Assembly (NCBI RefSeq): GCF_003990045.1
Contig: NZ_RZGZ01000001.1
Location: forward strand, 62,001-126,000
Direction: 5' to 3'
DNA length: 64,000 bases
DNA from: Labedella endophytica
GTDB taxonomy: Bacteria; Actinomycetota; Actinomycetes; Actinomycetales; Microbacteriaceae
Within the stretch, counting starts at the first letter, position 1. Each line of letters opens with the position of its first letter. This document shows positions 33,132 through 41,504 of this stretch, in pieces. Position numbers and translations under genes: made by a program. The notes beneath the pieces are model-generated. The model saw only the letters and a program-made list of their open reading frames with translations. It was not told the origin of the DNA and searched no databases.

Positions 33132-33199
33132 GTTCCCTGAGCCTGTCGAAGGGTGGTGACCGCGGCCTCCCGAGACACGCTTCGACAAGCTCAGCGACC
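33132..33199. repeat. Palindromic element of the TTCGAC-N3-GCTCAG type
   Basis: The inverted arms are GTTCCCTGAGCCTGTCGAAG and CTTCGACAAGCTCAGCGACC, 68 bp from end to end. A half-copy (TTTCGACACGCT) lies just before it near 33071. It is one of several elements filling the 418-bp gene-free stretch 33053-33470. Confidence 0.75.
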
Positions 33200-33270
33200 A
33201 CGCGGTGACCTTGTCTCCGTCGGTGACCGTCGCCCTTCCGATCTGTTCCGCCAGACCGAGCAGATTCTTC

Positions 33271-33359
33271 GCCGAAGTGCGGACTCTCGCCCTTCAATCC
33301 GCCGAAGTGCGGACTTTCGTCGCCTGAATCGGTCCGGAGAGGACCGAAGTCCGCACTTC
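33271..33359. repeat. Palindromic family B element with an extra forward arm
   Basis: The 56-bp family B unit is 33304-33359. A second forward arm, CCGAAGTGCGGACTCTCGCC, stands 30 bp upstream at 33272, giving a forward-forward-reverse order. No gene is seen in 33053-33470; it holds this element, the 33132-33199 element and the tandem repeat at 33398. Confidence 0.8.
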
Positions 33360-33397
33360 GCGGGGGATGAGGGGAAGGTGCGGCAGGAGGACGTCGG

Positions 33398-33482
33398 GAG
33401 GGCCAGCGGGTGTGGAGGGCCAGCGGGTGTGGAGGGTCAGCGGGCGCGGAGGGTCAGCGGGCGGTGAGCGTCAACGGGCGCG
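33398..33482. repeat. Five 17-bp tandem repeats overlapping the 3' end of coaBC
   Basis: Two units are GAGGGCCAGCGGGTGTG; the next three diverge to GAGGGTCAGCGGGCGCG and similar. The stop codon and last codons of coaBC (33471-33482) lie inside the fifth unit, so the array may have grown out of the gene end. Confidence 0.8.
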
Positions 33483-34706
33483 GAGGGCGACGACCGCGTC
33501 GAGAAGGGCGTGGGCGACGTCGTCCTTCGAGCCGACGGGCTCCGCGACCACGCCGCCCTCTCGATCGATGACGATGGCCGCATTGTCGTCCGCGCCGAAG
33601 CCGAGCGTCCAGCCGACGGCGTTGAGAACGAGGATGTCGGCGCCCTTACGCGCCATCTTCGTGCGGCCGAGGGCGAGGAGCGCGTCCCGATCGGCCGCCG
33701 TCTCCGCCGCGAACCCCACGATCGTGCGCCCGGGCACCGCCGCGGCCGCCAGCGCCGCGAGCACGTCGGGCGTGCGCTCGAGCCGGAGCGTCAGTCCGTC
33801 ACCGGTGTCGTCCTTCTTGATCTTCGACTCCGACACCGACGCCGGACGGTAGTCGGCGACCGCTGCGGCCATGACGACCACGTCGGCGTGGACGCCGTGC
33901 CGCTCGACGGTCTCCGCGAGTTCCGCCGCCGTCCCGACCGGGACGATCACGACGTCCGCGAGTGCCGACGCCGCAGCCGCGACATCGGTGTCGAGATGGG
34001 CCGCGATGAGCGTCACCTGGGCGCCACGCTGGGCGGCAGTGCGGGCGACGGCCACGCCCTGCTTCCCGCTCGAGCGGTTGCCGAGGAAGCGCACGGGGTC
34101 GAGCGGCTCACGCGTGCCGCCTGCGGTCACGACGATGTGTGCGCCCTCGAGGTCCCGCTCCCGTTGCGCGGATCCGACGGCGTCGAGCGCCGCCGTCACG
34201 ATGTCGGCGGGTTCGCTCATGCGGCCGGGCCCGCTGTCCGGACCGGTCAGCCGCCCGTCCTCCGGTCCCACGACGATGACGCCGCGTGACCGGAGCACGG
34301 CCATGTTCGCGACCGTCGCCGGGTGCCGCCACATCCCCGTGTGCATCGCGGGAGCGACCACGAGAGGCGCGCTGCTCGCCAGCACGGTCGTGCCGAGCAG
34401 GTCGTCGGACTGCCCTGTCGCGAGCTTCGCGAGCGTGTTGGCCGTGGCCGGGGCGATCACGATGAGGTCGGCGGACTGGCCGAGCGCCACGTGGCGTACG
34501 GTGTCCACGCCCTCGTAGAGCGACGTCGTCACGGGGTTGCCGCTGATGGCTTCGAGCGTGGGGAGACCGACGAAGCGAAGCGCGCTCTCCGTGGGCACGA
34601 CGTGGACGTCGTGCCCGGCGGAGACGAGGAGTCTGACGGCGCCGACCGCCTTGTACGCCGCGATCCCGCCGGTGATGCCGAACACGATGCTCAAGCGGTC
34701 TGTCAC
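33471..34706 (-). CDS. coaBC: Bifunctional phosphopantothenoylcysteine decarboxylase / phosphopantothenate-cysteine ligase
   Basis: 411 residues. The N-terminal flavoprotein CoaC half (~1-185) has ITGGIAAYKA, the FMN-binding ATANTLAKLATGQSDDLL and PAMHTGMWRHPATVAN with the catalytic His and Met. The CoaB half (~190-411) has VTAGGTREPLDPVRFLGNRSSGKQG, the AAVADYRPA motif and SKIKKDD with the Lys contact. GTG 34706 is placed by GAGGAAGG about 6 nt upstream. It catalyses two coenzyme A biosynthesis steps in the cytoplasm. It is a single gene here, not in the usual rpoZ/metK setting. Confidence 0.95.
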   Translation of the reverse strand: MTDRLSIVFGITGGIAAYKAVGAVRLLVSAGHDVHVVPTESALRFVGLPTLEAISGNPVTTSLYEGVDTVRHVALGQSADLIVIAPATANTLAKLATGQSDDLLGTTVLASSAPLVVAPAMHTGMWRHPATVANMAVLRSRGVIVVGPEDGRLTGPDSGPGRMSEPADIVTAALDAVGSAQRERDLEGAHIVVTAGGTREPLDPVRFLGNRSSGKQGVAVARTAAQRGAQVTLIAAHLDTDVAAAASALADVVIVPVGTAAELAETVERHGVHADVVVMAAAVADYRPASVSESKIKKDDTGDGLTLRLERTPDVLAALAAAAVPGRTIVGFAAETAADRDALLALGRTKMARKGADILVLNAVGWTLGFGADDNAAIVIDREGGVVAEPVGSKDDVAHALLDAVVALRAR

Positions 34707-34782
34707 GACGGGCCTTCCTCGACGGGAGTGCGGAGCCCGTCCGGACCCCGCCCCTCCAGTCTGACGTAGTCCTCCCCCTCCC

Positions 34783-34838
34783 GAGGTGTCACAATCGGTG
34801 GCTATTCGGGCCGCACGGGCAACAGATCGTGACACCTC
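34783..34838. repeat. 56-bp palindromic element, family A
   Basis: The left end is GAGGTGTCACAATCGGTGGC and the right end GGGCAACAGATCGTGACACC. The left inner arm has decayed more than the right. It lies between divergent coaBC and the GNAT gene, 20 bp before the latter's start. Confidence 0.85.
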
Positions 34839-34858
34839 ACGGAGGGTAACGTCGTGGG

Positions 34859-35320
34859 GTGAGTTACTCCGTGCGGATCGCGTCCGCCACTGACATCGAC
34901 GCCATCACGCTCTACCGGATCCTGCAGGTGAGGGTGGACGTCTTCATCGTGGAGCAGGAGGCGGCCTACGCCGACATCGACGGTCGCGACGTCGAGCCGG
35001 GGGCGGAACTCATGTGGGCGGAGGACGACGGAGCGGTGCTCGCGACGCTGCGTATCCTCCACGAACCGGACGCGATGCGGATCGGACGGGTCGCCACGGC
35101 GACGCCCGCGCGCGGTCGAGGCATCGCCGCCGACCTCATGCGCCGCGCGGTCGAGCGCTGCGACGAGCTCCGTCCGTCCGCGCCCATCCTCCTCGACGCG
35201 CAATCGCACCTGGTCGACTGGTACGGCCGCTTCGGTTTCGTCGTGGAGGGCGAACCGTTCTCCGAGGACGCCATCCCTCACCGCCGCATGCGCCGACTCC
35301 CCGCGCCTCACCCCTCCTGA
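34859..35320 (+). CDS. GNAT acetyltransferase, ElaA-like
   Basis: 153 residues. The N-terminal LYRILQVRVDVFIVEQEAAYADIDGRDVEP is the ElaA signature, and VATATPARGRGIAADLMRRA is the acetyl-CoA pyrophosphate loop (R-G-R-G-I-A). The tail has WYGRFGFVVEGEPFSEDAIPH, again ElaA-like. The substrate is unknown. GTG 34859 lacks a ribosome site but has TAACGT exactly 6 nt before it. Family A repeats flank the gene on both sides, the downstream one beginning inside the stop codon. Confidence 0.87.
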   Translation: MSYSVRIASATDIDAITLYRILQVRVDVFIVEQEAAYADIDGRDVEPGAELMWAEDDGAVLATLRILHEPDAMRIGRVATATPARGRGIAADLMRRAVERCDELRPSAPILLDAQSHLVDWYGRFGFVVEGEPFSEDAIPHRRMRRLPAPHPS

Positions 35321-35374
35321 GGTGTCGGAAGGTGTTGCCTGGAGCGCCCTCCACGCAACACCTTCCGCCACCTC
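35319..35374. repeat. 56-bp palindromic element, family A (variant core)
   Basis: Outer bases GAGGTG/CACCTC are kept, but the inner arm is GGAAGGTGTTGC pairing with GCAACACCTTCC. Both arms changed together, so pairing is retained. It overlaps the GNAT stop codon. Confidence 0.85.
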
Positions 35375-35459
35375 ACGGACGGTGGGGCGGGGGTCGTGGG
35401 GTGCGAGGAATCCTCAGAACCCGTTGTCCGAGGTCCCGCGGCGCCGGTAGCGTTCGAGC

Positions 35460-36158
35460 ATGATCGCGCGCATCGAGAACCACTGGTGGCGCGAGGGCTG
35501 GCGCCTCGTGCGCGAACGGCTGCCGGGGGTCGTGACCCCGCGGCGGCGGCTCGTGCTCGCCGCCGTTGTGGCCCTGAGCATCGTCATCGGGACAATCGGA
35601 GGGCTGCTGCTCTTCTCGCTCGTGGACGAACCCCAGGAAGTTCCCGGGTGGCCGGGCGGTCTCGCCCTCGGGCTCTTCGCGGCTCAACTCGCAATGACCA
35701 TCTGCGCTGCCGTCTGGGAGCGTCGGGACCGGCAGCCGGAGTATCGCTCCGGTCGCGTCTCGCTCGGCATCGAACCGCTTCTCGACATCCGACAGCCACT
35801 GCCGGAGACCTCCTCGAGCGAGCTCCTCGATGAGGCGCACACCCACGTTGAACGCACCCGCCGTGCGGTGCCCGCTCTGATGCTGGTGTCGATATCAGCA
35901 CCGATCGTGCTCCCGGCCGTCATCGTCCTCCTGCTTGTGGCCGGTTGGTGGAGCACGAGTTCCCTCTTCCTCATCGCCCTGTTCCTGCTCAACATGGGAC
36001 AGCCGCTCATCTGGCTCAAGACGCTGGGCTCCACGACGGCTCAGCTCGCACGACTGGATCGGATTCCCGTCGCGCCGACCACCGCCTATCGCGGTCCGAA
36101 GGCGTGGGGCATCGAGGCGCCGCGCAAGGCCGTCGGAGACGAGCCGTCACCGGGTTAG
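35460..36158 (+). CDS. Hypothetical four-helix membrane protein
   Basis: 232 residues, not recognised. Membrane segments: LVLAAVVALSIVIGTIGGLLL, GGLALGLFAAQLAMTICAAV, LMLVSISAPIVLPAVIVLLL and SSLFLIALFLLNMGQPLIWL. A ~65-residue charged cytoplasmic stretch lies between the second and third. ATG 35460 has TAGCGT exactly 6 nt upstream (leaderless pattern). The next gene begins 10 nt after its stop, but that gene has its own TAGGGT box, so the two may not be one operon. Confidence 0.72.
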   Translation: MIARIENHWWREGWRLVRERLPGVVTPRRRLVLAAVVALSIVIGTIGGLLLFSLVDEPQEVPGWPGGLALGLFAAQLAMTICAAVWERRDRQPEYRSGRVSLGIEPLLDIRQPLPETSSSELLDEAHTHVERTRRAVPALMLVSISAPIVLPAVIVLLLVAGWWSTSSLFLIALFLLNMGQPLIWLKTLGSTTAQLARLDRIPVAPTTAYRGPKAWGIEAPRKAVGDEPSPG

Positions 36159-36168
36159 GGTCGGGAGC

Positions 36169-37392
36169 ATGAGCGCTTGGACAGAACACGTCATCTGGTG
36201 GCACGTCTATCCGCTGGGATTCGTCGGGGCCGACACGACGGGAGTCGATCGCACCCCCACGCATGAGGTGCGTCGCATCGAGTCCTGGCTCGACTACGTG
36301 GTGGAGCTGGGGGCGAACGGGCTCGCGCTCGGGCCCGTGTTCGCGTCGTCGACGCACGGATACGACACGATCGACTACTTCCGCGTGGACGAGCGGCTCG
36401 GAGACGAGGCGGACCTCGTCTCGCTGTTCGACGCCGCGCACTCCCGCGGTATCCGTGTGCTGCTCGACGGTGTCTTCAACCACGTGGGGCGGGAGTTCGA
36501 GGACGCGTCCCTCGTGCGCTCGGACGGCGTGTTCGAGGGGCACGATGCGCTCGTCGAGCTCGATCACGACGACCCGGCGGTCGCCGATCTCGTGGCCCGC
36601 GTCATGATCCACTGGCTCGACCGAGGCGCGGACGGATGGCGGCTGGACGCGGCGTACGCGGTGCCGCCGGCGTTCTGGGCGCGCGTGCTGCCGAGGGTCC
36701 GCGAGGCGCACCCGGACGCATACATCGTGGGCGAGGTGCTGCACGGCGACTACGCCGCGATCGTGGCGGAATCCGGCATGGACTCGGTCACGCAGTACGA
36801 GCTGTGGCAGGCGAGCTGGCACTCCATCGCCGACCTCAACTTCTTCGAGCTCGACTGGACGCTCACCCGCCACAACGAGTTCCTCGACGCGTTCGTCCCG
36901 TACACGTTCGCCGGGAACCACGACGTGTCGCGCCTCGCGACCCGCATCCCCGACGAGCGGCATCGCGCACATGCGCTCGTGCTGCTGTTCCTCCTCGGCG
37001 GCACGCCGTCCGTCTACGCGGGTGACGAGCGCGGACTCGAGGCCTTGAAGGAGGAGCGGTTCGGGGGCGACGACGCGATCCGTCCCGAGTTCCCGGCCGA
37101 TCCCGCGGCGTTCTCGGGCGGCGAGGACGTGCTCGCGCTGCACCAGGAGCTCATCGGGGTGCGTCGGCGGCACCCGTGGCTGCACCGCGCGCGCAGCCGC
37201 ACGCTCGCGCTCTCGAACACGACGCTCGTGCTCGAGGTGTCCTCGGGCGACGACCGTCTGCTGGTGGCGCTCACCATCGGGGACGAGTCTCTCGACCTCG
37301 CGTCGATCGACGGGGCTGATGCCACATCCCGCGTCGCCGGTTCGGTCGACGGTCGCACCGTTCCGCCCCACGCCTGGGCCGTCCTCGCCTGA
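36169..37392 (+). CDS. GH13 alpha-amylase family glycosidase, short form
   Basis: 407 residues, short for the family. Motif I is VLLDGVFNHVG, motif II GWRLDAAYA with the nucleophile Asp, motif III VGEVLHGDY with the acid/base Glu, and motif IV FAGNHDVSRL. It begins directly with the barrel strand VIWWHVYPLGFVG and has no signal peptide, starch-binding module or long domain B, so it is an intracellular enzyme acting on short alpha-glucosides, possibly a trehalose- or maltooligosaccharide-type hydrolase. TAGGGT lies 7 nt before the ATG. Confidence 0.87.
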   Translation: MSAWTEHVIWWHVYPLGFVGADTTGVDRTPTHEVRRIESWLDYVVELGANGLALGPVFASSTHGYDTIDYFRVDERLGDEADLVSLFDAAHSRGIRVLLDGVFNHVGREFEDASLVRSDGVFEGHDALVELDHDDPAVADLVARVMIHWLDRGADGWRLDAAYAVPPAFWARVLPRVREAHPDAYIVGEVLHGDYAAIVAESGMDSVTQYELWQASWHSIADLNFFELDWTLTRHNEFLDAFVPYTFAGNHDVSRLATRIPDERHRAHALVLLFLLGGTPSVYAGDERGLEALKEERFGGDDAIRPEFPADPAAFSGGEDVLALHQELIGVRRRHPWLHRARSRTLALSNTTLVLEVSSGDDRLLVALTIGDESLDLASIDGADATSRVAGSVDGRTVPPHAWAVLA

Positions 37393-37430
37393 ACTCGAGC
37401 CGCGCGATGTCCGTGGATGTCGCCATCCAC

Positions 37431-37498
37431 GGTCCCTGAGCGTGTCGAAGGGTGCCGACCAGAGGCTGCCGTGAGGCGCTTCGACTGGCTCAGCGACC
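37431..37498. repeat. Palindromic element of the TTCGAC-N3-GCTCAG type
   Basis: GGTCCCTGAGCGTGTCGAAG pairs with CTTCGACTGGCTCAGCGACC over 68 bp, the same total length as the copy at 33132-33199. It lies between the convergent GH13 and acyltransferase genes. Confidence 0.75.
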
Positions 37499-37503
37499 GT
37501 GAG

Positions 37504-38280
37504 TCAGTCCGCCGCGGCGGACTTCTCGGCGCGGCGGCGGTCGCGCTCGGTGTCGGCCGCGGCGGCCTCCTCGGGAGTGGGGGCCGTGCCACCGAGGTGA
37601 CGCGGCTGCCACCACTGGCCCGTGCCGTCCTGGCGGTAATCCGCCTGGAGTTCGTCGGTGAGGGCCTGGAGCCGCGTCTTCAGCTCGGCCGTCTTCTCGG
37701 CGACCGAGTCGTCGGGAGACACCGGGATCGGGGTGTCGAAGGCGTAGTCGATCTCCACGCCGGTCCGATCGCGCAGGCGGATCTTCCGGTTCTTCGTGAG
37801 CAGCCGTTGGCCGCCCCACACGGCGACCGGGATGACGGGGACTCCGGCCTCGGCGGCGAGGCGCACGGCGCCGGACTTGAGGTCGCGCACCGTGAACGAC
37901 GCGCTCACACCGGCCTCCGGGAACACGCCGATGATCTCACCGCGGCGGAGCGCCGCGACCGCCGCCGCGTAGGCGGACGCCCCGGCGGACATGTCCACCT
38001 CGATGTGCTTCATCCCGCGCAGTAGCCAGCCGACGACGGGCTTGTCGAACGCGCGCTTCGTGGCCATGAAGCGCACACGGCGCCGCGTGTGCAGCCACGT
38101 CTGCCACTCGACGAGCGCGAACTCGAGGTACCCGAAGTGGGTCATCGCGAAGACGGCGCCACCCTCGCGCGGGATGTGTTCCAGACCGGTCGCGCGGCGC
38201 TTCAGACGCCAGGCTCCGAAGAGGCCGCGCCCGGCGGCGACGGCGGCGGAGTAGATGGGCTCGGAGGGGCGGCGCGGCAT
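37504..38280 (-). CDS. Lysophospholipid acyltransferase family protein (PlsC-like)
   Basis: 258 residues. Acyltransferase motif I is HFGYLE, that is HX4E instead of the usual HX4D. Motif III is GVFPEAGVS and motif IV VPVIPVAVWG. The C-terminus is a charged tail (TERDRRRAEKSAAAD). It should transfer an acyl chain to a lysophospholipid or phosphatidylinositol mannoside precursor at the membrane. ATG 38280 has TACGCT exactly 6 nt upstream. The extra upstream frame runs through gene-free repeat DNA and is rejected. Confidence 0.87.
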   Translation of the reverse strand: MPRRPSEPIYSAAVAAGRGLFGAWRLKRRATGLEHIPREGGAVFAMTHFGYLEFALVEWQTWLHTRRRVRFMATKRAFDKPVVGWLLRGMKHIEVDMSAGASAYAAAVAALRRGEIIGVFPEAGVSASFTVRDLKSGAVRLAAEAGVPVIPVAVWGGQRLLTKNRKIRLRDRTGVEIDYAFDTPIPVSPDDSVAEKTAELKTRLQALTDELQADYRQDGTGQWWQPRHLGGTAPTPEEAAAADTERDRRRAEKSAAAD

Positions 38281-38419
38281 GCCATAAGCGTAGGCGGGAA
38301 GTCCGATCGACGGCTGAGGAATCCGAGGACTTGCACCCGCGCCCCGCCTCGGGTAGATCGCCGCCTTCCCTTTGCTTTCACCGGCCCCTCGCGCCGGCAT
38401 GCTCCGCATTCTCCTCGCG

Positions 38420-38475
38420 GAAGTGCGGACTTTCGCCCCCTGAACGTGCTCGAAGGGGACCGAAGTCCGCACTTC
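38420..38475. repeat. 56-bp palindromic element, family B
   Basis: GAAGTGCGGACTTTCGCCCC pairs with the inverted arm ending GAAGTCCGCACTTC. It lies in the 301-bp gene-free stretch 38281-38581, where nothing else is evident. Confidence 0.85.
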
Positions 38476-38581
38476 GCGGATGGAACCTCCGATGTGCGCG
38501 CGTCAGTGAGAGGCCGGCGGGGTCAGGCGCATATGGCGACGCAGAGAGAGATGCGGTCCCGTGAGACGGGCGAGGGGCGGG

Positions 38582-39553
38582 TCAGGCGAGAATGCGGGCG
38601 GCGTAGGCGGCGAGGTCGGGCCAGCGCGACTCGGCACCGCCCTCGTGGTCGTTGAACTCGTACACGTCGATCTCCTTCGTGCCGCCGTAGCGGTTGAAGG
38701 CCGCGAAGACCGTGGACGGCGGGCACGTCGCGTCCTGGAGTCCGGTCGAGAAGAGCGCCGGCGCGGTGGCGCGGCTCGCGAAGTTGACGCCGTCGACGTA
38801 GCTGAGCGTGCGGAACGTCTGCTCGCGGTTGCCGCGCTGGGTGCGGAGGTACGCGTTGACCTCGCCGTACGGGTCGCGGTCGGACATGCCGACGGCGCGC
38901 TCGAAGTGGCAGAGGAACGGCACGTCGATCATCGCCGCGGCGAGATCGTCGCGGAGCCCCGAGACCGCGAGAGTGATGCCACCGCCCTGGCTGATGCCCG
39001 CGATCGCGATACGCGAGGTGTCGATGCCCGGCAACTCACGGACCGCGTCCACGCAGAGGACCGCATCGGTGATGAGGCGCGTGTAGTAATAGGTGGAGGG
39101 ATCCTCGATGCCGCGCGTCATGACGCCCGGATAGCTCGGTCCGGCGCCGTGCGGGTCGGGCGTCACGCCGCCTCCGCCCCACGTGGAGCCCTGGCCGCGG
39201 GTGTCCATCACGACGTGCGCGTAGCCGGCGGTCGGCCAGGCGAGGCGCTCGTGGGGGAGGCCGCGACCCCCGCCGTAGCCGACGTATTCGACGACGACGG
39301 GGAGGTCCGCCGTCTCACCGGCGGGACGCAGGTACCAGCCGCGAATCGGGTCGCCCGCGAATCCCGGGAAGGTGAGGTCGAACACCTCGACTCCGCGGAG
39401 TGCGGTCTCGACCGGCGTGATCGTGGGCCCTTCGACGCTCGCCGCACGCGACTCCGCGAGGGTGCGCGTCCAGAACTCGTCGAAGTCCCGCTCGACGCGG
39501 ACCTCGGGGCTGAACGTCCGCAGCTCGGACTCGGGCAGATCGAATCGCGCCAT
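38582..39553 (-). CDS. Acetylxylan esterase / cephalosporin-C deacetylase family (CE7)
   Basis: 323 residues, the usual CE7 length. N-terminal FDEFWTRTLAESRA, RGQGSTWGGGGVTPDPHG (the RGQ oxyanion motif), the nucleophile elbow IAIAGISQGGGITLAVSGL, catalytic Asp in FSTGLQDATCPPST and the HE motif in EFNDHEGGAES. There is no signal peptide, so it is an intracellular hexamer-type enzyme that removes acetyl groups from xylo-oligosaccharides or other small esters. ATG 39553 follows GAGAGGAC. It is a single gene. Confidence 0.9.
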   Translation of the reverse strand: MARFDLPESELRTFSPEVRVERDFDEFWTRTLAESRAASVEGPTITPVETALRGVEVFDLTFPGFAGDPIRGWYLRPAGETADLPVVVEYVGYGGGRGLPHERLAWPTAGYAHVVMDTRGQGSTWGGGGVTPDPHGAGPSYPGVMTRGIEDPSTYYYTRLITDAVLCVDAVRELPGIDTSRIAIAGISQGGGITLAVSGLRDDLAAAMIDVPFLCHFERAVGMSDRDPYGEVNAYLRTQRGNREQTFRTLSYVDGVNFASRATAPALFSTGLQDATCPPSTVFAAFNRYGGTKEIDVYEFNDHEGGAESRWPDLAAYAARILA

Positions 39554-39598
39554 TGCTAGGTCCTCTCACCTTCACGGAATTCCGACCCTACCTCCCGT

Positions 39599-39654
39599 GG
39601 GGTGTCGCGAAGTGTTGCCTGGAGACGTGGAATGGCAACACATTGCGACACCTC
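39599..39654. repeat. 56-bp palindromic element, family A
   Basis: Left end GGGGTGTCGCGAAGTGTTGC and right end GGCAACACATTGCGACACC. It lies 45 bp upstream of the esterase start and 19 bp past the TetR stop. Confidence 0.85.
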
Positions 39655-39672
39655 CGGAGCGGTGGGCGGGGG

Positions 39673-40278
39673 TCAGGGGCGGGCGCGCGCGGCGATCGGG
39701 GCGAGGGTGGCGTCGATGAGGCGCAGGGCCCGCTCCGTGGTCATGCGGTCCGACTGCTCGGCCGCCCGCGCCACGGCGATGCCGTCGGTGACCGCGAGCA
39801 CGAGGGCGGCGTCGTCGGCCGTGACCGACGAGTCCGGGAACGCGTCGGTGAGCAGGCGCAGAAGGACGTCCTCGGTACGCGCCCAGTCGCTCGCGTGGAT
39901 GGCCCGGATGTCCTCATCGGTGCTCGCGCGCGCGGCGAACGACGTCCAGACGACCGCGTCGGCCAGGCCGGCATCCGTGACGCACGAGATCTCGGAGCAG
40001 AACACCCGGAGCCGCGCCTCGGCCGACTCCTCGTGCTCCAGCAGGGCGCGGACGCGTGCACGGAACCGGTCGTTCACGGCCGTCATCGCTCCGACGACGA
40101 GGGCGTCCCTCGTGGGGAAGTTGTGCTGCACGGAGCCCACAGAGACTCCGGCCTGCGCCGCGACGTTGCGGATGCTCAGGGCATCGCTGCCACGCGACGC
40201 CAGCACGGTGACGACGGCGTCGAGGATGATCTCCCTGCTCCCGCGTCGACCGGCCACTGACGTTCCTCTCGCTGACAT
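39673..40278 (-). CDS. TetR family regulator, divergent from the DUF418 gene
   Basis: 201 residues. The HTH is SREIILDAVVTVLASRGSDALSIRNVAAQAGVSVGSVQHNFPTRDALV, with a helical C-terminal ligand domain. ATG 40278 is used; a GTG 6 nt earlier is in frame. The intergenic DNA is only 26 bp and carries two dyads, so it very likely controls itself and the DUF418 gene. Confidence 0.87.
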   Translation of the reverse strand: MSARGTSVAGRRGSREIILDAVVTVLASRGSDALSIRNVAAQAGVSVGSVQHNFPTRDALVVGAMTAVNDRFRARVRALLEHEESAEARLRVFCSEISCVTDAGLADAVVWTSFAARASTDEDIRAIHASDWARTEDVLLRLLTDAFPDSSVTADDAALVLAVTDGIAVARAAEQSDRMTTERALRLIDATLAPIAARARP

Positions 40279-40279
40279 C

Positions 40280-40325
40280 CTCACTCGTAGGCTACGGTGA
40301 GTTCGTGACCAATACGAACGTATTG
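40280..40325. promoter_or_regulatory. TetR operators between tetR and the DUF418 gene
   Basis: Two dyads lie here. One is CTCAC-N-CGTAG-N-CTACGGTGAG (40280-40301), with 10-bp arms and one bulge. The other is CAATACG-N2-CGTATTG (40310-40325), a perfect 7-bp-arm dyad lying inside the first codons of the DUF418 gene. TACGGT, 6 nt before the GTG, would be the -10. Confidence 0.65.
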
Positions 40326-41465
40326 TCGACGGGCTCGACCCGCACGGCGCGCATCGCAGCCATCGACGTCCTCCGGGGCATCGCCATCATCGGCACCCTC
40401 GGAACGAACATCTGGGTGTTCTCTCACCCGTGGGGACTGCTCGGCATGCTGAGTGCGCCGGTGACGCCCGAGACGCCGGACGCGGCGGCGGTGGTGCAGC
40501 TCGTGCTCATGACGCTGGCACAGGGCAAGTTCCTCGCGCTTCTCTCCCTCGTCTTCGGGATGGGGGTCGCCATCCAGCACGGCGCTGCGGTGCGCCGTGG
40601 GATGCGCTGGCCCGGCCGCTACCTCTGGCGAGCGACGCTCCTGTTCCTCGACGGAGCGATCAACTACGTGCTCATCGCAGAGTTCGACGTGCTCATGGGG
40701 TACGCGGTGACGGGGGCCGTCGTCGCCTACCTGCTGCTCACGAGTCCTCGTGCCCAGCGGGGGATGATCATCATCTTCGGGTCTCTCCACGTGATCGTCA
40801 TCACCGGCATCGTCGCGGCGATCGTCCTCACCGGAGCGAACGCCGACGCGACGCTTCCCAACGGCCGGAACCCGTACACCGACGGGTCGTTCCTCGACCT
40901 CGTGCTCTTCCGCCTCGACAAACTCGTCCTCTTCCGCGCGGAGGCGGTGCTCATCGGGTTCCTCGCGCTCGCGCTCTTCCTCCTCGGAGCTCGCCTCCTC
41001 GGCGCCGGCGTGTTCGCGCCGGAGGGTGCGCGACTCCGCCGTCGGCTGCTCGTCGCGGGCGCGATCGCCGTTCCCGTGGACGTCGTTCTCGGGGTCGCCG
41101 GTGGCACTGCCGGATTGCTCGCGGAGCGGTACCTCGTGGCGCCCGTCGTCGCCCTGGGGATCCTCGCCCTCGTCGCGGAGCTCAGCCTGCGGCTCGGCAC
41201 CGACGGCTGGATCTCCCGCCGAGCGCGCGAGGTGGGCCGCGTCGCCCTGAGCGCGTACATGCTCCAGAACCTGCTGGCCGGAGCGCTCTTCTACGGGTGG
41301 GGTCTCGGTCTCGCTGAGAGCGCCGCGGACGTGCGCGTGCCGGTCACCGTGGCGGCCTTCGTGGTGCTCACGGCCGTCATCACCGCCCTCGCGCACCTCT
41401 GGTTGCGCCGCTTCGAGCTCGGCCCCGTCGAGTGGCTCTGGAAGCGCGCCGCCCAACTCCGCTGA
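40305..41465 (+). CDS. DUF418 (YeiB-like) membrane protein
   Basis: 386 residues with about ten membrane segments. The N-terminus RIAAIDVLRGIAIIGTLGTN is the conserved DUF418/acyltransferase-3-like opening. The C-terminal DUF418 domain (~210-386) ends FELGPVEWLWKRA, as is typical. The function is unknown; relatives are suspected acyltransferases or transporters. GTG 40305 has TACGGT 6 nt upstream, a leaderless message, and its start is covered by a TetR-type dyad. Confidence 0.85.
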   Translation: MTNTNVLSTGSTRTARIAAIDVLRGIAIIGTLGTNIWVFSHPWGLLGMLSAPVTPETPDAAAVVQLVLMTLAQGKFLALLSLVFGMGVAIQHGAAVRRGMRWPGRYLWRATLLFLDGAINYVLIAEFDVLMGYAVTGAVVAYLLLTSPRAQRGMIIIFGSLHVIVITGIVAAIVLTGANADATLPNGRNPYTDGSFLDLVLFRLDKLVLFRAEAVLIGFLALALFLLGARLLGAGVFAPEGARLRRRLLVAGAIAVPVDVVLGVAGGTAGLLAERYLVAPVVALGILALVAELSLRLGTDGWISRRAREVGRVALSAYMLQNLLAGALFYGWGLGLAESAADVRVPVTVAAFVVLTAVITALAHLWLRRFELGPVEWLWKRAAQLR

Positions 41466-41504
41466 GCCCGACTCCGCTGACACCTCACGGGAGGTAGGGA
41501 CGGG

